Shown one piece after another: positions 1 through 8,397 of a DNA stretch of 21,433 nucleotides. A model generated the notes under the pieces. It did not search any database. It was not told where the DNA came from and was given only the letters and a program-made list of their open reading frames with translations. The position numbers were made by a program, and so were the translations under genes. The DNA lies in assembly GCA_027297485.1 (NCBI GenBank), contig JAPUHZ010000267.1, forward strand, positions 1 through 21,433, written 5' to 3'. How positions within the stretch are numbered: position 1 is the first letter of the stretch; every line of letters starts with the position of its first letter. The DNA is from Deltaproteobacteria bacterium. Its GTDB lineage: Bacteria > Desulfobacterota_B > Binatia > UBA9968.

Positions 1-183
1 TTTTGGATAGCTCTCGGGTCTAAGGTCTCGAAGACGGCCTTGTTTGGTATGCGCATCAGGCCGTGTAAGATACGCATGGATCGCTTCATTAACCATTTCC
101 CCCATAGTCTTGCCGGCTAAAGCTGCCCTAGCTTTCAACGCCCTATAGGCTGTCTTGTCAATATTGCGGATCGTAGTATCCAT
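1..183 (-). CDS. Ribbon-helix-helix (FitA/VapB-like) antitoxin, 3' end cut by window
   Basis: Reading down from an ATG at 183, 61 codons stay open to the window edge. The protein begins MDTTIRNIDKTAYRALKARA and goes on with GKTMGEMVNEAIHAYL. This is the short beta strand (TTIRNID) plus two helices of ribbon-helix-helix antitoxins, which bind their own operator through the strand and their toxin through the missing C-terminal tail. Such antitoxins usually run 75-90 residues, so roughly 20 residues and the expected PIN toxin gene lie outside the window to the left. No Shine-Dalgarno is visible before the ATG. An imperfect palindrome just upstream (194-208) could be the operator. The family call is from the sequence pattern; the partner toxin is inferred. 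Confidence 0.75.
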   Translation of the reverse strand, partial: MDTTIRNIDKTAYRALKARAALAGKTMGEMVNEAIHAYLTRPDAHTKQGRLRDLRPESYPK

Positions 184-193
184 TGTTTGCAAT

Positions 194-208
194 GGAACAC
201 AAGTGTCC
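194..208. promoter_or_regulatory. Candidate antitoxin operator, imperfect palindrome
   Basis: On the minus strand GGACAC-TT-GTGTTCC forms a near-perfect dyad with one extra base, ending 11 bases upstream of the antitoxin ATG. Ribbon-helix-helix antitoxins usually autorepress through short dyads in this position. The dyad is seen; the operator role is inference. Confidence 0.25.
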
Positions 209-274
209 TTAAGGTTCAACTTGGTTCAAGCCGCTTTTGCCTAGGGTATCTCCAGCGCCTAAATTTTCAGTTCT

Positions 275-306
275 TAGTTTTGAGGTTTTAGTTAAACTCA
301 AAACTA
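275..306. repeat. AT-rich inverted repeat, 10-bp perfect stem
   Basis: TAGTTTTGAG at 275-284 and CTCAAAACTA at 297-306 are exact reverse complements separated by a 12-base loop. With one bulge the stem can extend by three more pairs. It lies 45 bases past the stop of the minus-strand amidohydrolase and upstream of the antitoxin gene, so it may end the amidohydrolase transcript. It lacks a GC-rich stem and a clean T run, so it is at best a weak intrinsic terminator. Confidence 0.4.
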
Positions 307-350
307 GAAATGGGAAAGTAGGACGCCGCCGGGTTTGAAATCTATATTTC

Positions 351-1478
351 TCAGGGAGTCAGGCCATAGAGGCGGGCTGGATTGTGCTCGAGGATGTCCG
401 CTTTTGCTGTGGCACTCAAGTCTTGTCTTTCTTGCAGTAGGCGCGCTGTGAAGCGCTCTCGATCCCCGTGGGGCATGTCAGTTCCCATGATGATCTGTTT
501 TTCACCCACCAACTCCATTACCTGCGGTAAAAGGAAATCCTCCAGTTCTGCGCTGAAGAAAAGATTTCCCCGTTTGATATACTCGGCGACCGGCAGCTCC
601 TGGAGCGGCTTCGTTTGAGGCAGGAATTTGGCCAAGTATTTTCCCTGGTTCTGAAATCGGTGGTTCAAGCGGTCGATCATGTAGGGGATCCACATGGAGC
701 CCGCTTCGAGAAAAGCCGCGGTGAGATTTGGAAAACGATCTAATACACCGCCGCTGATCAGCGCAGCAAATCCCATGAGCACGGGAAAATGGAAAGCGAC
801 GACGCCGGACGGATAAATGTGGTTGTAAAGATTGTTGATGGAAGGACAGGCCCATCCTACGTGGATCGCTAGGGGAAGTCCTTCTTCGCACAGCGCTTCG
901 TAAAAGGGGAAAAAGAGCGGGTCATCTAACAGACGATCTCCAGCGGTTCCCAAGACCATCACAGCCGAGGCGCCGAGCCGCTTTACCTCATGGACGTTAC
1001 GAACGGCTGCCTGGATTTCGTCCAGATTCACGACAGCTGCCCATTTGAGCCGTTCATGACCTGCAAGCCAGTCCCCCAGCCAGCGATTGTATGAAGAACA
1101 GAGTGCAGATACAAAGGCCGGGTTGGAGCTCAGGGGGTAGGCGAGGAAGAGCGTGGTATAAAGAACCTGGATCGCAATGTCTTCTTCATCCATGATCTGG
1201 AGGCGAGCCTTGATGTCCGTGAGTTCCATGCAGCCGGGACTTTCGAGTTTCCCTTTAGCGTGTAACGCTGGTTTTCCCTCGTAGGTCGTAGGTGTGCCTA
1301 AATTGTTGCAGCCGCGTCCGATCCGCCTCGGAAACAACTGTTCGTCAATGATCCAGTAGACCATTCCGTCCACGCCGATAACCCGAGGCCGCTGGGCTCG
1401 GTAGGCTGGATCCAGATATGAGTCACTGAAAGTCGCTGGGCTCTCTTCAACGTGTCCGTCTGCATCGATATAACGCAT
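351..1478 (-). CDS. Amidohydrolase family protein (Amidohydro_2, ACMSD-like TIM barrel)
   Basis: The 375-residue protein has the metal-dependent amidohydrolase layout. It has an N-terminal strand motif IDADGHV (D5, D7, H9), a barrel histidine in PLAIHVG (H206), FLEAG (E258) and MGTDMPHGD (D334, H337) near the C terminus. Members of this ACMSD-related group are hydrolases or non-oxidative decarboxylases of aromatic and related acids. The substrate cannot be read from sequence. The N-terminal motif carries one His in D-x-D-x-H form rather than the classic HxH. The start is supported by GGAGGT eight bases before the ATG. The gene is transcribed away from the nitroreductase at 1695. A second, divergent member of the same family lies at 18624-19691. 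Confidence 0.88.
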   Translation of the reverse strand: MRYIDADGHVEESPATFSDSYLDPAYRAQRPRVIGVDGMVYWIIDEQLFPRRIGRGCNNLGTPTTYEGKPALHAKGKLESPGCMELTDIKARLQIMDEEDIAIQVLYTTLFLAYPLSSNPAFVSALCSSYNRWLGDWLAGHERLKWAAVVNLDEIQAAVRNVHEVKRLGASAVMVLGTAGDRLLDDPLFFPFYEALCEEGLPLAIHVGWACPSINNLYNHIYPSGVVAFHFPVLMGFAALISGGVLDRFPNLTAAFLEAGSMWIPYMIDRLNHRFQNQGKYLAKFLPQTKPLQELPVAEYIKRGNLFFSAELEDFLLPQVMELVGEKQIIMGTDMPHGDRERFTARLLQERQDLSATAKADILEHNPARLYGLTP

Positions 1479-1626
1479 AGATACAACCTCCAGATGACGA
1501 GATCAGACCTTTTATACAATCCTATCCCTGGTGCGTCAATTGCGCGAGCTAGGAAATAAAAACCTCCAGCAACCTACCAGACTGCCAAAAGCGCTTGGGA
1601 AACAGTTCCCCTGTCCATTTTAGGGA

Positions 1627-1656
1627 TTGACAAAACAACAGGCCCTCCGGTAGCCT
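1627..1656 (+). promoter_or_regulatory. Candidate sigma-70-type promoter for nitroreductase
   Basis: TTGACA at 1627-1632 is a perfect -35 box. TAGCCT at 1651-1656, 18 bases on, keeps the key T1, A2 and T6 of the -10 consensus. The predicted start lies about 30 bases before the ATG at 1695. The -10 match is poor. Confidence 0.3.
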
Positions 1657-1694
1657 CGGATAAAAATTGCAGGCGCAGCCTGCCGGAGAGATCT

Positions 1695-2300
1695 ATGAGT
1701 TTGCTGAATTTGTATGACGCAATCTACTCCCTGCGCACGATCCGCCGCTTTCGACTCGATCCTGTCAGGGATGAGGATATTCGCACCATTCTGGAGGCAG
1801 CGACGAAGGCCCCAAGCAGCCACAACCGTCAGCCGTGGCGGTTCCTGGTTATCCGGGATGAAGGGTTAAAGAAGAGGGTGGCTCGCCTTTACCACAAGTC
1901 ATGGTGGGCCAAGCGGAGGGATGAAGGGGTACACTCAGCAGGGGAGATTTCTCCTGAGGACCGGACAACGCTCTCAGCAATGTATCTGGCGGAGCACATC
2001 CAAGAGGTCCCGGTGATCATTCTGGTCTGTTTGACTTCTCCCGGAGCCTATAGTTCGATCTATCCCGCGGTACAGAACCTCCTTCTCGCCGCAAGGGGGC
2101 TGGGTCTCGGCACCACGCCGGCAACGCTTCATCCTGAAGGGAAGCAAGCGGTTCAGGCCTTGTTGGGCATACCGGAAAATGTAGAGGTGATTGCCTGTAT
2201 ACCTCTGGGCTATCCCCGGGGCCGGTTCGGCCCGACAAAGAGACGGCCGGTCGAGGAGGTCACCTATTACGACAAGTGGAATAATTCCCCGCCTTGGTGA
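1695..2300 (+). CDS. Nitroreductase family FMN oxidoreductase
   Basis: The 201-residue protein has the two hallmark nitroreductase segments. RTIRRF (14-19) is the phosphate/FMN-binding arginine motif, and PSSHNRQPWRF (40-50) matches the flavin-contacting PSxxNxQPW pattern. The central AVQNLLLAARGLGLGT (about 125-140) and a C-terminal LGYPRGRFGPTKRRPVEEV (about 171-189) complete the single-domain fold. Relatives are cytosolic FMN enzymes that use NAD(P)H to reduce nitro groups, quinones or enones, and some do specialised dehalogenation or flavin chemistry. The length is typical. GGAGAG stands just before the ATG at 1695. The gene is divergent from the amidohydrolase, with a 216-base shared upstream region. 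The substrate is unknown. Confidence 0.9.
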   Translation: MSLLNLYDAIYSLRTIRRFRLDPVRDEDIRTILEAATKAPSSHNRQPWRFLVIRDEGLKKRVARLYHKSWWAKRRDEGVHSAGEISPEDRTTLSAMYLAEHIQEVPVIILVCLTSPGAYSSIYPAVQNLLLAARGLGLGTTPATLHPEGKQAVQALLGIPENVEVIACIPLGYPRGRFGPTKRRPVEEVTYYDKWNNSPPW

Positions 2301-2442
2301 CTTAGTCGGCTGTTTTGTGGAGGATTTCGGTACTTGGTATCAGACTTCTCTAGGTTGCCTTGGTCATTGAGCCCTCCGGCACCGATGGTGCTATCAGAGA
2401 TTAAGGGTGTCTGGATTGCAAAGTTGCACAAATTCGTCGCTT

Positions 2443-3642
2443 CTATCGTACTCTTCTTCCTAGCAACCGGTAAAAAAGCGTTGTGGTGAGGATCAACGAA
2501 ACTCCCGCGGTGAGGCCGAGACCTAGGGAGGCACCGAAGATCGCGGCAGAGGCCCCCATAACGATGGACCCCACGGAGCGCATTCCCTGGTCCATGTTAA
2601 AAACGCTCATCACCCGCCCTAGAAGATTCCGTGGTGCCTCGATTTGAATGATCACCCGGCTTATGGTGCGAAAGGTGACTTGTCCCGCTCCGACCAGAGC
2701 GAGTAGAAAAACGGATAGCCAAAAAGTGGGCGAAGCACAAAAAAACATCAGGAAAATAGGTGTAAGGGTCGTCGTTAACCACAAAACAGCCGCCTTGTTC
2801 CATCGCTCTCCTATCGAAGCAAGGAAAGTTAAGGAAACGATGGCTCCCACTCCGGGTGCCGCCATCAAATATCCCAGTCCCTCGGGACCGACGTTTAGGA
2901 TCTCTTTGGCGAAGACCGGAAGGAAACGCTGATATGGTACGAGAAAAATGCTGAAGAAGTACGCTGCCGCGACGCTGCTCATAATAAGCGGAGAAGCCCA
3001 AACGTACTGGAAGCCTTCCTTGAATTCACGCAGGAAGTTTTGTTCCGGACTAGGGACTCTTTTGTCGGTCAACCGGATCAGCAGCAATCCCACGGCGGAG
3101 AGTATGAGGCTCGCTGCAAAGACCCAGTAACATCCTCCTATTCCGATCCACAGAATCAGGTGGCCTCCCAGGGATAGCCCCATGATTCGGGCAAAATTGA
3201 AGCCCATCGTGTAAAGGGAAACGGCGTTCAACAATTCCTCACGCGGAACCAACTCCGCCAGGATAGACTGGGACACCGAAGGGTTCACGGCGCGGATCGA
3301 ACCGAAAAGAAACTCCAGAGCGAGAAGATGCCAAAACTCGAGCAGGCCAGAGCTGTAAAGACCGAGGAAGATGAACACCGGAAGTGCAGTGGAAAATTGA
3401 ATCAGGATCAACAGGCGCTTGCGGTCATAGCGGTCCACTAACACGCCTCCAAGCGCACCGAGCATCAAACGCGGAGTTGCACTGCATAGTCCCAGGAGAC
3501 CCAATGCCATGGCCGATCCGGTGATTTCGTAAGCGATCCAATAGAGCGCAACCTCCTGGACGAAGTGGCCTAGGGAAGCGAGCAGATCACTGGACCAAAA
3601 TAAAGCGTAGTTTCTATAGCGAAGGGAGTGATATATGCGAAT
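2443..3642 (-). CDS. MFS transporter (MFS_3, enterobactin-exporter-like), probable ATT start
   Basis: This is a polytopic drug- or siderophore-type exporter of the inner membrane. The first ATG (3510) would leave out the conserved start of the family. In the same frame upstream the codons read YHSLRYRNYALFW, then an amphipathic helix and VALYWIAYEITGSA, matching the usual LRxRNYxLFW opening and TM1. No ATG, GTG or TTG exists there. The frame is closed by TAA above it, and the only rare start suitably spaced is ATT at 3640-3642, nine bases after AAGGAG. That gives 399 residues, normal for the family, against 355 from the ATG. The motif A loop GGVLVDRYDRKR falls near residues 65-76. Either ATT is used or the start codon has mutated. 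The function call is firm at superfamily level. Confidence 0.85.
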   Translation of the reverse strand: MRIYHSLRYRNYALFWSSDLLASLGHFVQEVALYWIAYEITGSAMALGLLGLCSATPRLMLGALGGVLVDRYDRKRLLILIQFSTALPVFIFLGLYSSGLLEFWHLLALEFLFGSIRAVNPSVSQSILAELVPREELLNAVSLYTMGFNFARIMGLSLGGHLILWIGIGGCYWVFAASLILSAVGLLLIRLTDKRVPSPEQNFLREFKEGFQYVWASPLIMSSVAAAYFFSIFLVPYQRFLPVFAKEILNVGPEGLGYLMAAPGVGAIVSLTFLASIGERWNKAAVLWLTTTLTPIFLMFFCASPTFWLSVFLLALVGAGQVTFRTISRVIIQIEAPRNLLGRVMSVFNMDQGMRSVGSIVMGASAAIFGASLGLGLTAGVSLILTTTLFYRLLGRRVR

Positions 3643-3651
3643 AGGATGGTT

Positions 3652-3657
3652 CTCCTT
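3652..3657 (-). promoter_or_regulatory. Shine-Dalgarno AAGGAG that decides the ATT start of the MFS gene
   Basis: The minus strand reads AAGGAG followed nine bases later by ATT CGC ATA TAT. It is the only good ribosome-binding site in the region and is well placed for the ATT but 141 bases from the first ATG. Confidence 0.55.
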
Positions 3658-3717
3658 CCAGTTATCTTACATGGTAGGCGATAGGTGTTTAGGGTTGAAG
3701 TGTCAGGTTTGAGTTGT

Positions 3718-3984
3718 TTAATATTCTAGCCTGCGGGCACCTGTAACGATGGCGGCATCCGTGAAGCTCAACTTGGTGCCTACTTGGCTGTGAAGTGTTT
3801 CGAGGGCGTTGAGAAAAAGTTCCGAGCAAGGAACAAAGTCGAGTTCACGAGCTTGCAGGAGGACTGAGCCTACTGCGGAGGCGATGGAAAGGCCGCGGCG
3901 AGTGAACAGGACAGTCAGCACCTCCAAAATGACGTATTCCAGCAGGGGTCCTCGCCTCCACTTGCCGGCTATAAGCTCATTGCG
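3718..3984 (-). pseudogene. PIN-domain (VapC-like) toxin remnant, both ends lost
   Basis: The frame opens after a TAA at 3985-3987 and runs 88 codons. It contains the middle of a PIN RNase: LLEYVILEVLTVLFTRRGL, ARELDFVPCS and GTKLSFTDAAIVTGARR. The conserved helix Glu (EVLTVL) and the third acidic residue (SFTDAA) are present. The N-terminal strand with the first catalytic Asp (usual V-L-D-T-S/N) is absent, and the frame ends at ARRLEY with no ATFDxDF segment and its last acidic residue. A TTG at 3925-3927 could start a 69-residue product, but no complete active site could form. Its first 14 bases overlap the end of the molybdenum hydroxylase gene in another frame. No antitoxin gene is nearby. 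It is most likely debris of a former toxin-antitoxin locus. Confidence 0.7.
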
Positions 3985-6287
3985 TTAAGGCCGGCCAGTA
4001 CTTTCTCGGCAGTTATGGGCAACTCACGGATCCGGACACCGGTGGCATCGTAAACGGCGTTGGCAACGGCGGCGGCTACAGGTACCAGTGGAGGCTCACC
4101 CAGGGCTTTGGCTCCGTAGGGTCCGATCGGGTCCGGCCGGTTGAGGAGAATGGGCTCGATCAAGGGTACGTCGACCAGGTTGGGTATCTTAAAGCCATCC
4201 AGGTTTAACACCTGCGGCGCTCCGCTTTCCTGGTCCAGCGTAATTTCTTCCATGAGCGCGTAGCCGAGACCCTGGACTACGCCGCCCATGATCTGTCCAT
4301 ATGCAGCTTCCGGATGGACTGTGCGCCCGGAGTCATGCACCGCGACATACCGCAACACACGGATCGCGCCGCTCTCGGGATCCACCTCGACCTCGGCAAA
4401 GTGGGCTGCAAAGGAATTGATGATGTGCGTTTTGCTTCCAGCACGTAGGCTTGCTTGGCCGACCACGATACGGTTTTGCCGCCGGGTGACGACATGGCCC
4501 AAAGGGAGACGCTGATCCGGGTCGCTACGCGAAAATACGACGCCTCTGCGGATTTCGAGATCGGTTGAACTAACCTCAAGGAGGCGAGAGGCTGTCTCGA
4601 GGATCTGCCGCTTGGCGTCCTCGGCCGCTTGCAGGGCCGCTAATCCGGAGGTGAATGTCGTCGTGCTTCCCGACGTGCTGTGCGAAAAGGGAGTTGTCTC
4701 CGTATCCGCAAAGACCCCTTTCACGTTGTCGAGGGACAATCCGAGCGTCTCAGCAGTAATCTGCAGGAGGATGGTCCAGGCGCCTTGACCGATTTCCATG
4801 ATGCTCATGAAAAGCTCCGCCGTGCCGTCAGCTTTAACCTGGACAACGGCCGACGAATTGGACTGGCCGGTCTTGTAAATGCAGCAAGCCATGCCCATGC
4901 CCCGGTATTGCCCGTTCACCTTCCGCCTTCTCGGACCTTGCGGGCGAGGCTTCCAGCCGATTTTCCTAGCACCTTCTTCCAGGCACTCCGCCAGAAAGTT
5001 GCTTGAGAAGGGTATCCCTCCTTCGATCGGCTGCGCCGGGACCAGCTCGTCTTTCGGTCGGTAGTGGCCAGGTTGCCCCTCCGGCCGGACATGGTTGCGC
5101 ATCCTAAATTCCAGAGGATCTATTCCCAGGCGCTCGGCGGCCTCATCCGCTAATGACTCCAGTGCGAAATGGCCTTGAGGAGCACCAAGCCCACGATATG
5201 AGCCTGCCACTGGGCTATTCGTGAAAACCACTTTTCCTTCGAAGCGAGAGTTTGGGCAGGTGTAAAGGTAAGTTAACCCGTGGCCGAGCCGCGCCCCCAC
5301 TCCGAATCCAGGCGAGTAGGGTCCGGTATTCAACATGCTACTCGAGTTGATGGCCGTGATCGAAGCATTGCGCTTCAATCCCATGTGGATCGTCGTGACC
5401 GTAGCGTGTCGCCACTTGCCGAACGCCAGCTCCTCCTCGCGCGTGTACCCCATACGCACAGGCCGCCCTGCTTTTTGCGCCAGCAATGTCGTAATTGCGG
5501 CAAGGCGCGTCTCGTCCTTGCTTCCGAAGCCGGCTCCCATGTATACACCGATGACTCGCACACAATCAGGCGGCAGGGCGAAGACTTTAGCCAGGCGACT
5601 GCGATCGCCATAAACATTGCGGCTTGACTTCCAAACTGTCAGTCGTTCGCCTTCCCATCGAGCGAGGCAGTAGCGAGGCTCGAGGGATAGCGGGCTTGTT
5701 GCCTGAGTCCGATAGGTTCCACTGACCACAAAATCCGCTTCAGCCATGCCTGCTGCCGCGTTGCCCCGCTCCAACAGGATCGGCGTTCTTCCGGCCACGT
5801 TGGTGCCTCCACCTCGTACCAAAGGTGCGCTGGACGAAAGCGCTGCCTCGGCATCCAGGACAAAAGGAAGAAGGTTGTATTCAACTTCAATCCTCATCAG
5901 CGCCTCTTCAGCGATCTCGATAGTGTCGGCTGCAACAGCCGCTACTTCATCCCCCACGTGGCGGACGACACGATTAAGAACATAAACCGGTGCCAGAGGA
6001 CTCTCTTCGATACTGCTATCACCGTCTTCGAAAGGGGTCTCAGGCGCATTGTGAAACGTAACCACCGCTCGGACACCGGACAGTGCTTCCGCTTCCGAGG
6101 TGTCGATTCGGACGATTTCGGCATAAGGATGGGGGCTGCGAAGCGTTTTTCCCTGCAAAGCGTCTTCTTCCAAGTAGTCAGCTGAATATCGGGCTACGCC
6201 GGAGATCTTATCGCGCGCATCGATGCGCACGACGGATTTCCCAACAATCTGCATCGTGAGATCCGCAGTATGTTTTAGTGAACTCAT
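3969..6287 (-). CDS. Xanthine dehydrogenase/CO-dehydrogenase family molybdopterin-binding large subunit (1)
   Basis: The 772-residue protein is the catalytic Mo subunit of an XDH/aldehyde-oxidase-type hydroxylase. An alpha/beta hammerhead domain (about 28-140) is followed by the Mo-cofactor domain with MGAGFGSK (250-257), SYRGLGAPQ (363-371) and EIGQGAWT (498-505). The catalytic Glu is E731 in AKALGEPPLVP. The arginine loop SYRGLG argues against form I CO dehydrogenase, which has AYRCSFR. Such enzymes hydroxylate purines, N-heterocycles or aldehydes with water as oxygen donor. They normally need a 2Fe-2S and an FAD subunit, and neither gene is in the window. The ATG at 6287 has GGAG 14 bases upstream, a loose fit; Met12 at 6254 is an alternative start. 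Confidence 0.9.
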   Translation of the reverse strand: MSSLKHTADLTMQIVGKSVVRIDARDKISGVARYSADYLEEDALQGKTLRSPHPYAEIVRIDTSEAEALSGVRAVVTFHNAPETPFEDGDSSIEESPLAPVYVLNRVVRHVGDEVAAVAADTIEIAEEALMRIEVEYNLLPFVLDAEAALSSSAPLVRGGGTNVAGRTPILLERGNAAAGMAEADFVVSGTYRTQATSPLSLEPRYCLARWEGERLTVWKSSRNVYGDRSRLAKVFALPPDCVRVIGVYMGAGFGSKDETRLAAITTLLAQKAGRPVRMGYTREEELAFGKWRHATVTTIHMGLKRNASITAINSSSMLNTGPYSPGFGVGARLGHGLTYLYTCPNSRFEGKVVFTNSPVAGSYRGLGAPQGHFALESLADEAAERLGIDPLEFRMRNHVRPEGQPGHYRPKDELVPAQPIEGGIPFSSNFLAECLEEGARKIGWKPRPQGPRRRKVNGQYRGMGMACCIYKTGQSNSSAVVQVKADGTAELFMSIMEIGQGAWTILLQITAETLGLSLDNVKGVFADTETTPFSHSTSGSTTTFTSGLAALQAAEDAKRQILETASRLLEVSSTDLEIRRGVVFSRSDPDQRLPLGHVVTRRQNRIVVGQASLRAGSKTHIINSFAAHFAEVEVDPESGAIRVLRYVAVHDSGRTVHPEAAYGQIMGGVVQGLGYALMEEITLDQESGAPQVLNLDGFKIPNLVDVPLIEPILLNRPDPIGPYGAKALGEPPLVPVAAAVANAVYDATGVRIRELPITAEKVLAGLNAMSL

Positions 6288-6475
6288 TTTTTTCTTTTGT
6301 ACTCCTACTCCACCTCCACGTTACTTCAGTTCATCACGCGATAGCAATAGATGCCGCGGGAACAGATTGCTCATAGCATTGAAAGGTTTCAGAGAAAACC
6401 GACAAAAAGTCTTCGATCCTGGTAGCTATGGGAAAGGAGTCAAACCTTAGAGGTCGAGCGTTTTTGATTTCGCGG

Positions 6476-7243
6476 TTATTGCGGCGGGGCTTCAAGACTC
6501 TTCTTCACTGCGCTGGTAGAGGCATCCATTCCCTGGAAGTGAAAGGCCTTCTCGTAGGCCGAACGTGCCATCATGCGCTTAAGCCAGCCCTGGACTGCCG
6601 GGAAGCGCGCGGGCTGAAGTGCTTCACTACGCAGTTCCAGCATGCGCTCAATAAACGGGACCATAGCAATGTCCGCGAGGGAATAGACCCTTCCTGCGAG
6701 CCACGGACTGTTCGCCAAGGTCCCCTCCATCCTCTCAAAGGTTCTCTCCATCTTTTCATAGGCTTCCTCAAATTCCTTCTCGGAAAAGCCCTCGCGAGCG
6801 ACGGAACGCCAGCGCTCACGCCGTTCCCGGGTCGGCACCCGGCTTAACATCTTCTCCAGTTCCTCGTCCGACAACTTTGAGGCAACGGGGCGACTCAGTT
6901 TGTTCCAGGTCGGTATATACACCGCCGCATAGGCGGCATGGTCCGACCAATTGGTCCAAAGCCGCATCTGCGCCCGCTCGTAAGGGTCCTTTGGCCGTAA
7001 AGGCGGTTCAGGGAAAGCGTCTTCCAAATATTCGATAATGACGGTGGATTCCACAATTGGCCGCCCGTCATGGACCAGCGTCGGCACTACACCGTTCGGA
7101 TTCAGTTTCAGATAGGCGGGGTCGTGCTGTTCAAACTTTTGCAGGTTCAGCAGGTGACTTTCAAACTCAAGGCCCTTCTCGTACAGGCACATTCGCACCT
7201 TCTTTGAGCAGGTCGATGCCAAGCCATGATACAGTTTCAGCAT
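6476..7243 (-). CDS. Glutathione S-transferase family protein
   Basis: The 255-residue cytosolic protein has an N-terminal thioredoxin-fold domain: MLKLYHGLASTCSKKVRMCL with candidate catalytic S10/C12, the cis-proline loop NPNGVVPTLV (P54), and glutathione gamma-Glu-binding ES (65-66) in VESTVIIEYLEDAFPE. The C-terminal helical domain follows from about residue 85 and includes the N-capping-type motif YSLADIAMVPF. The insert around residues 115-160 is long and charged, making the protein longer than common 200-220 residue GSTs. It is transcribed away from the FAH-family gene at 7400, with 156 bases between them. GST plus FAH recalls the maleylacetoacetate isomerase and hydrolase pair, but the zeta-class SSCxxRVR motif is only loosely matched, so a lyase or conjugating role is equally possible. 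Confidence 0.88.
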   Translation of the reverse strand: MLKLYHGLASTCSKKVRMCLYEKGLEFESHLLNLQKFEQHDPAYLKLNPNGVVPTLVHDGRPIVESTVIIEYLEDAFPEPPLRPKDPYERAQMRLWTNWSDHAAYAAVYIPTWNKLSRPVASKLSDEELEKMLSRVPTRERRERWRSVAREGFSEKEFEEAYEKMERTFERMEGTLANSPWLAGRVYSLADIAMVPFIERMLELRSEALQPARFPAVQGWLKRMMARSAYEKAFHFQGMDASTSAVKKSLEAPPQ

Positions 7244-7399
7244 CCTCGTGATCCACTATCTCTTTGCATATCATCATGCATGCACCCTACTTGCAAGACG
7301 AACTTGGCTACTCCATTGGATTTTACGGGGTTCTTCATGTATTAGACGGATAGACCTGAAGTGAAGTCGGCCTGATTCTGAAGAAGTAGAGGTGAAGAG

Positions 7400-8287
7400 A
7401 TGAAAATTTGTCACTACAATTCCAACCAGGCCGGAGCGGTTGTGGGAGAGAGCGTTTATCCGATAGGTGAGGTTTTGGTCGATGCCGGCCATTTAAGGGG
7501 CGGCTATACGATGCTTGAGGTAATCGATGTGTTGGCCAATCAGCCTGCCGCAATGCAATGCGCACGTGATTATGTACAAACGGGTTCGAGTGTCCCGCTT
7601 AGCTCTGTCAATCTCCTTGCATCGATCTTCAATCCCCCTTCGCTATGGGCTGCAGCGGCAAATTATAAGGCGCACCAAAAGGAAATGCTGGGAAAGATGC
7701 GAAGCACTGACCGGTCTCAACTAAGTAAAGACGAGTTGATGGCTGAGTTCTTTCTCAAACCGACTTCCTCTATTATCGGACCGGGGGGGACCGTGATTCT
7801 TCCTAAAATCTCGAAGGATGTCGACTTCGAGTGCGAGCTCTGCGCGCTTATTGGGAAAAGGGCGAGGAAGGTTACGGAGGAAAAAGCGCTGGACTACGTG
7901 TTCGGCTACACGATCTGCTGGGATATCAGCCAGCGAGACCCATGGGGGCGGGGCAGGCAAAATACCAGGAATATCCGCAAAGGGTTCGATACCTTTACGG
8001 CCCTTGGACCCTGGATCGTGACCAAGGACGAAATTGACGAGCCGCAGAACCTATCCATTAAAGTGGAGCAGAATGGGAAGCTGGCTATGAGCGCGCACAC
8101 CAGTGACATGATCTGTGGGCTCCGAGAGCATATTCGATTCCTCACGGGTATCCTGACGCTTCGCCCCGGCGATCTAATCACTACCGGGACACCGGCGGGC
8201 GTAGGCCAACTAAGCGACGGAGACCATCTCAAAGGGAGTATAGAGAAGATTGGCGAGATGGAGCTTAATGTCCGGGCAGAGAGTTAG
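7400..8287 (+). CDS. Fumarylacetoacetate hydrolase (FAH) family protein
   Basis: The 295-residue protein shows the FAH C-terminal catalytic fold. LWAAAANYKAHQKEM (82-96) holds the NYxxH substrate segment. FFLKPTSSIIGPG (117-129), DFECELCALIGKRAR (142-156) with metal ligands E144 and E146, and GYTICWDISQRD with D175 follow. KGFDTFTALGPWI (194-206) and ITTGTPAGVG (260-269) complete it. The fold binds Mg or Mn and cleaves C-C bonds of beta-diketo acids or performs related hydratase or decarboxylase reactions in aromatic catabolism. The first ~70 residues are a short cap typical of bacterial YcgM-like members. GAGGTGAAGAG stands just before the ATG at 7400. It is followed on the same strand, after 110 bases, by a molybdenum hydroxylase subunit. 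The exact substrate is unknown. Confidence 0.9.
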   Translation: MKICHYNSNQAGAVVGESVYPIGEVLVDAGHLRGGYTMLEVIDVLANQPAAMQCARDYVQTGSSVPLSSVNLLASIFNPPSLWAAAANYKAHQKEMLGKMRSTDRSQLSKDELMAEFFLKPTSSIIGPGGTVILPKISKDVDFECELCALIGKRARKVTEEKALDYVFGYTICWDISQRDPWGRGRQNTRNIRKGFDTFTALGPWIVTKDEIDEPQNLSIKVEQNGKLAMSAHTSDMICGLREHIRFLTGILTLRPGDLITTGTPAGVGQLSDGDHLKGSIEKIGEMELNVRAES

Positions 8288-8397
8288 CTCGAATTATTAA
8301 CACTGGAGTCCCTTTCGTGTGCAAATCCTTCCGGCCCCATGCAATGGTTCTATACCTCGAGGACCGCGCGCTATCCTCGACTAAGTAAACATTCATC

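Noticed and set aside
5280..5627. Several 75-115 codon frames on both strands within the first Mo-hydroxylase gene
   Set aside because: All are contained in a gene with intact cofactor and catalytic motifs; they look like shadow frames.
3969..6287. Form I CO dehydrogenase large subunit (coxL)
   Set aside because: The diagnostic AYRCSFR loop is absent; this protein has SYRGLG.
6428..6847. Plus-strand 139-codon frame overlapping the GST gene
   Set aside because: It lies mostly antisense to a GST with clear motifs and has no recognisable domain.
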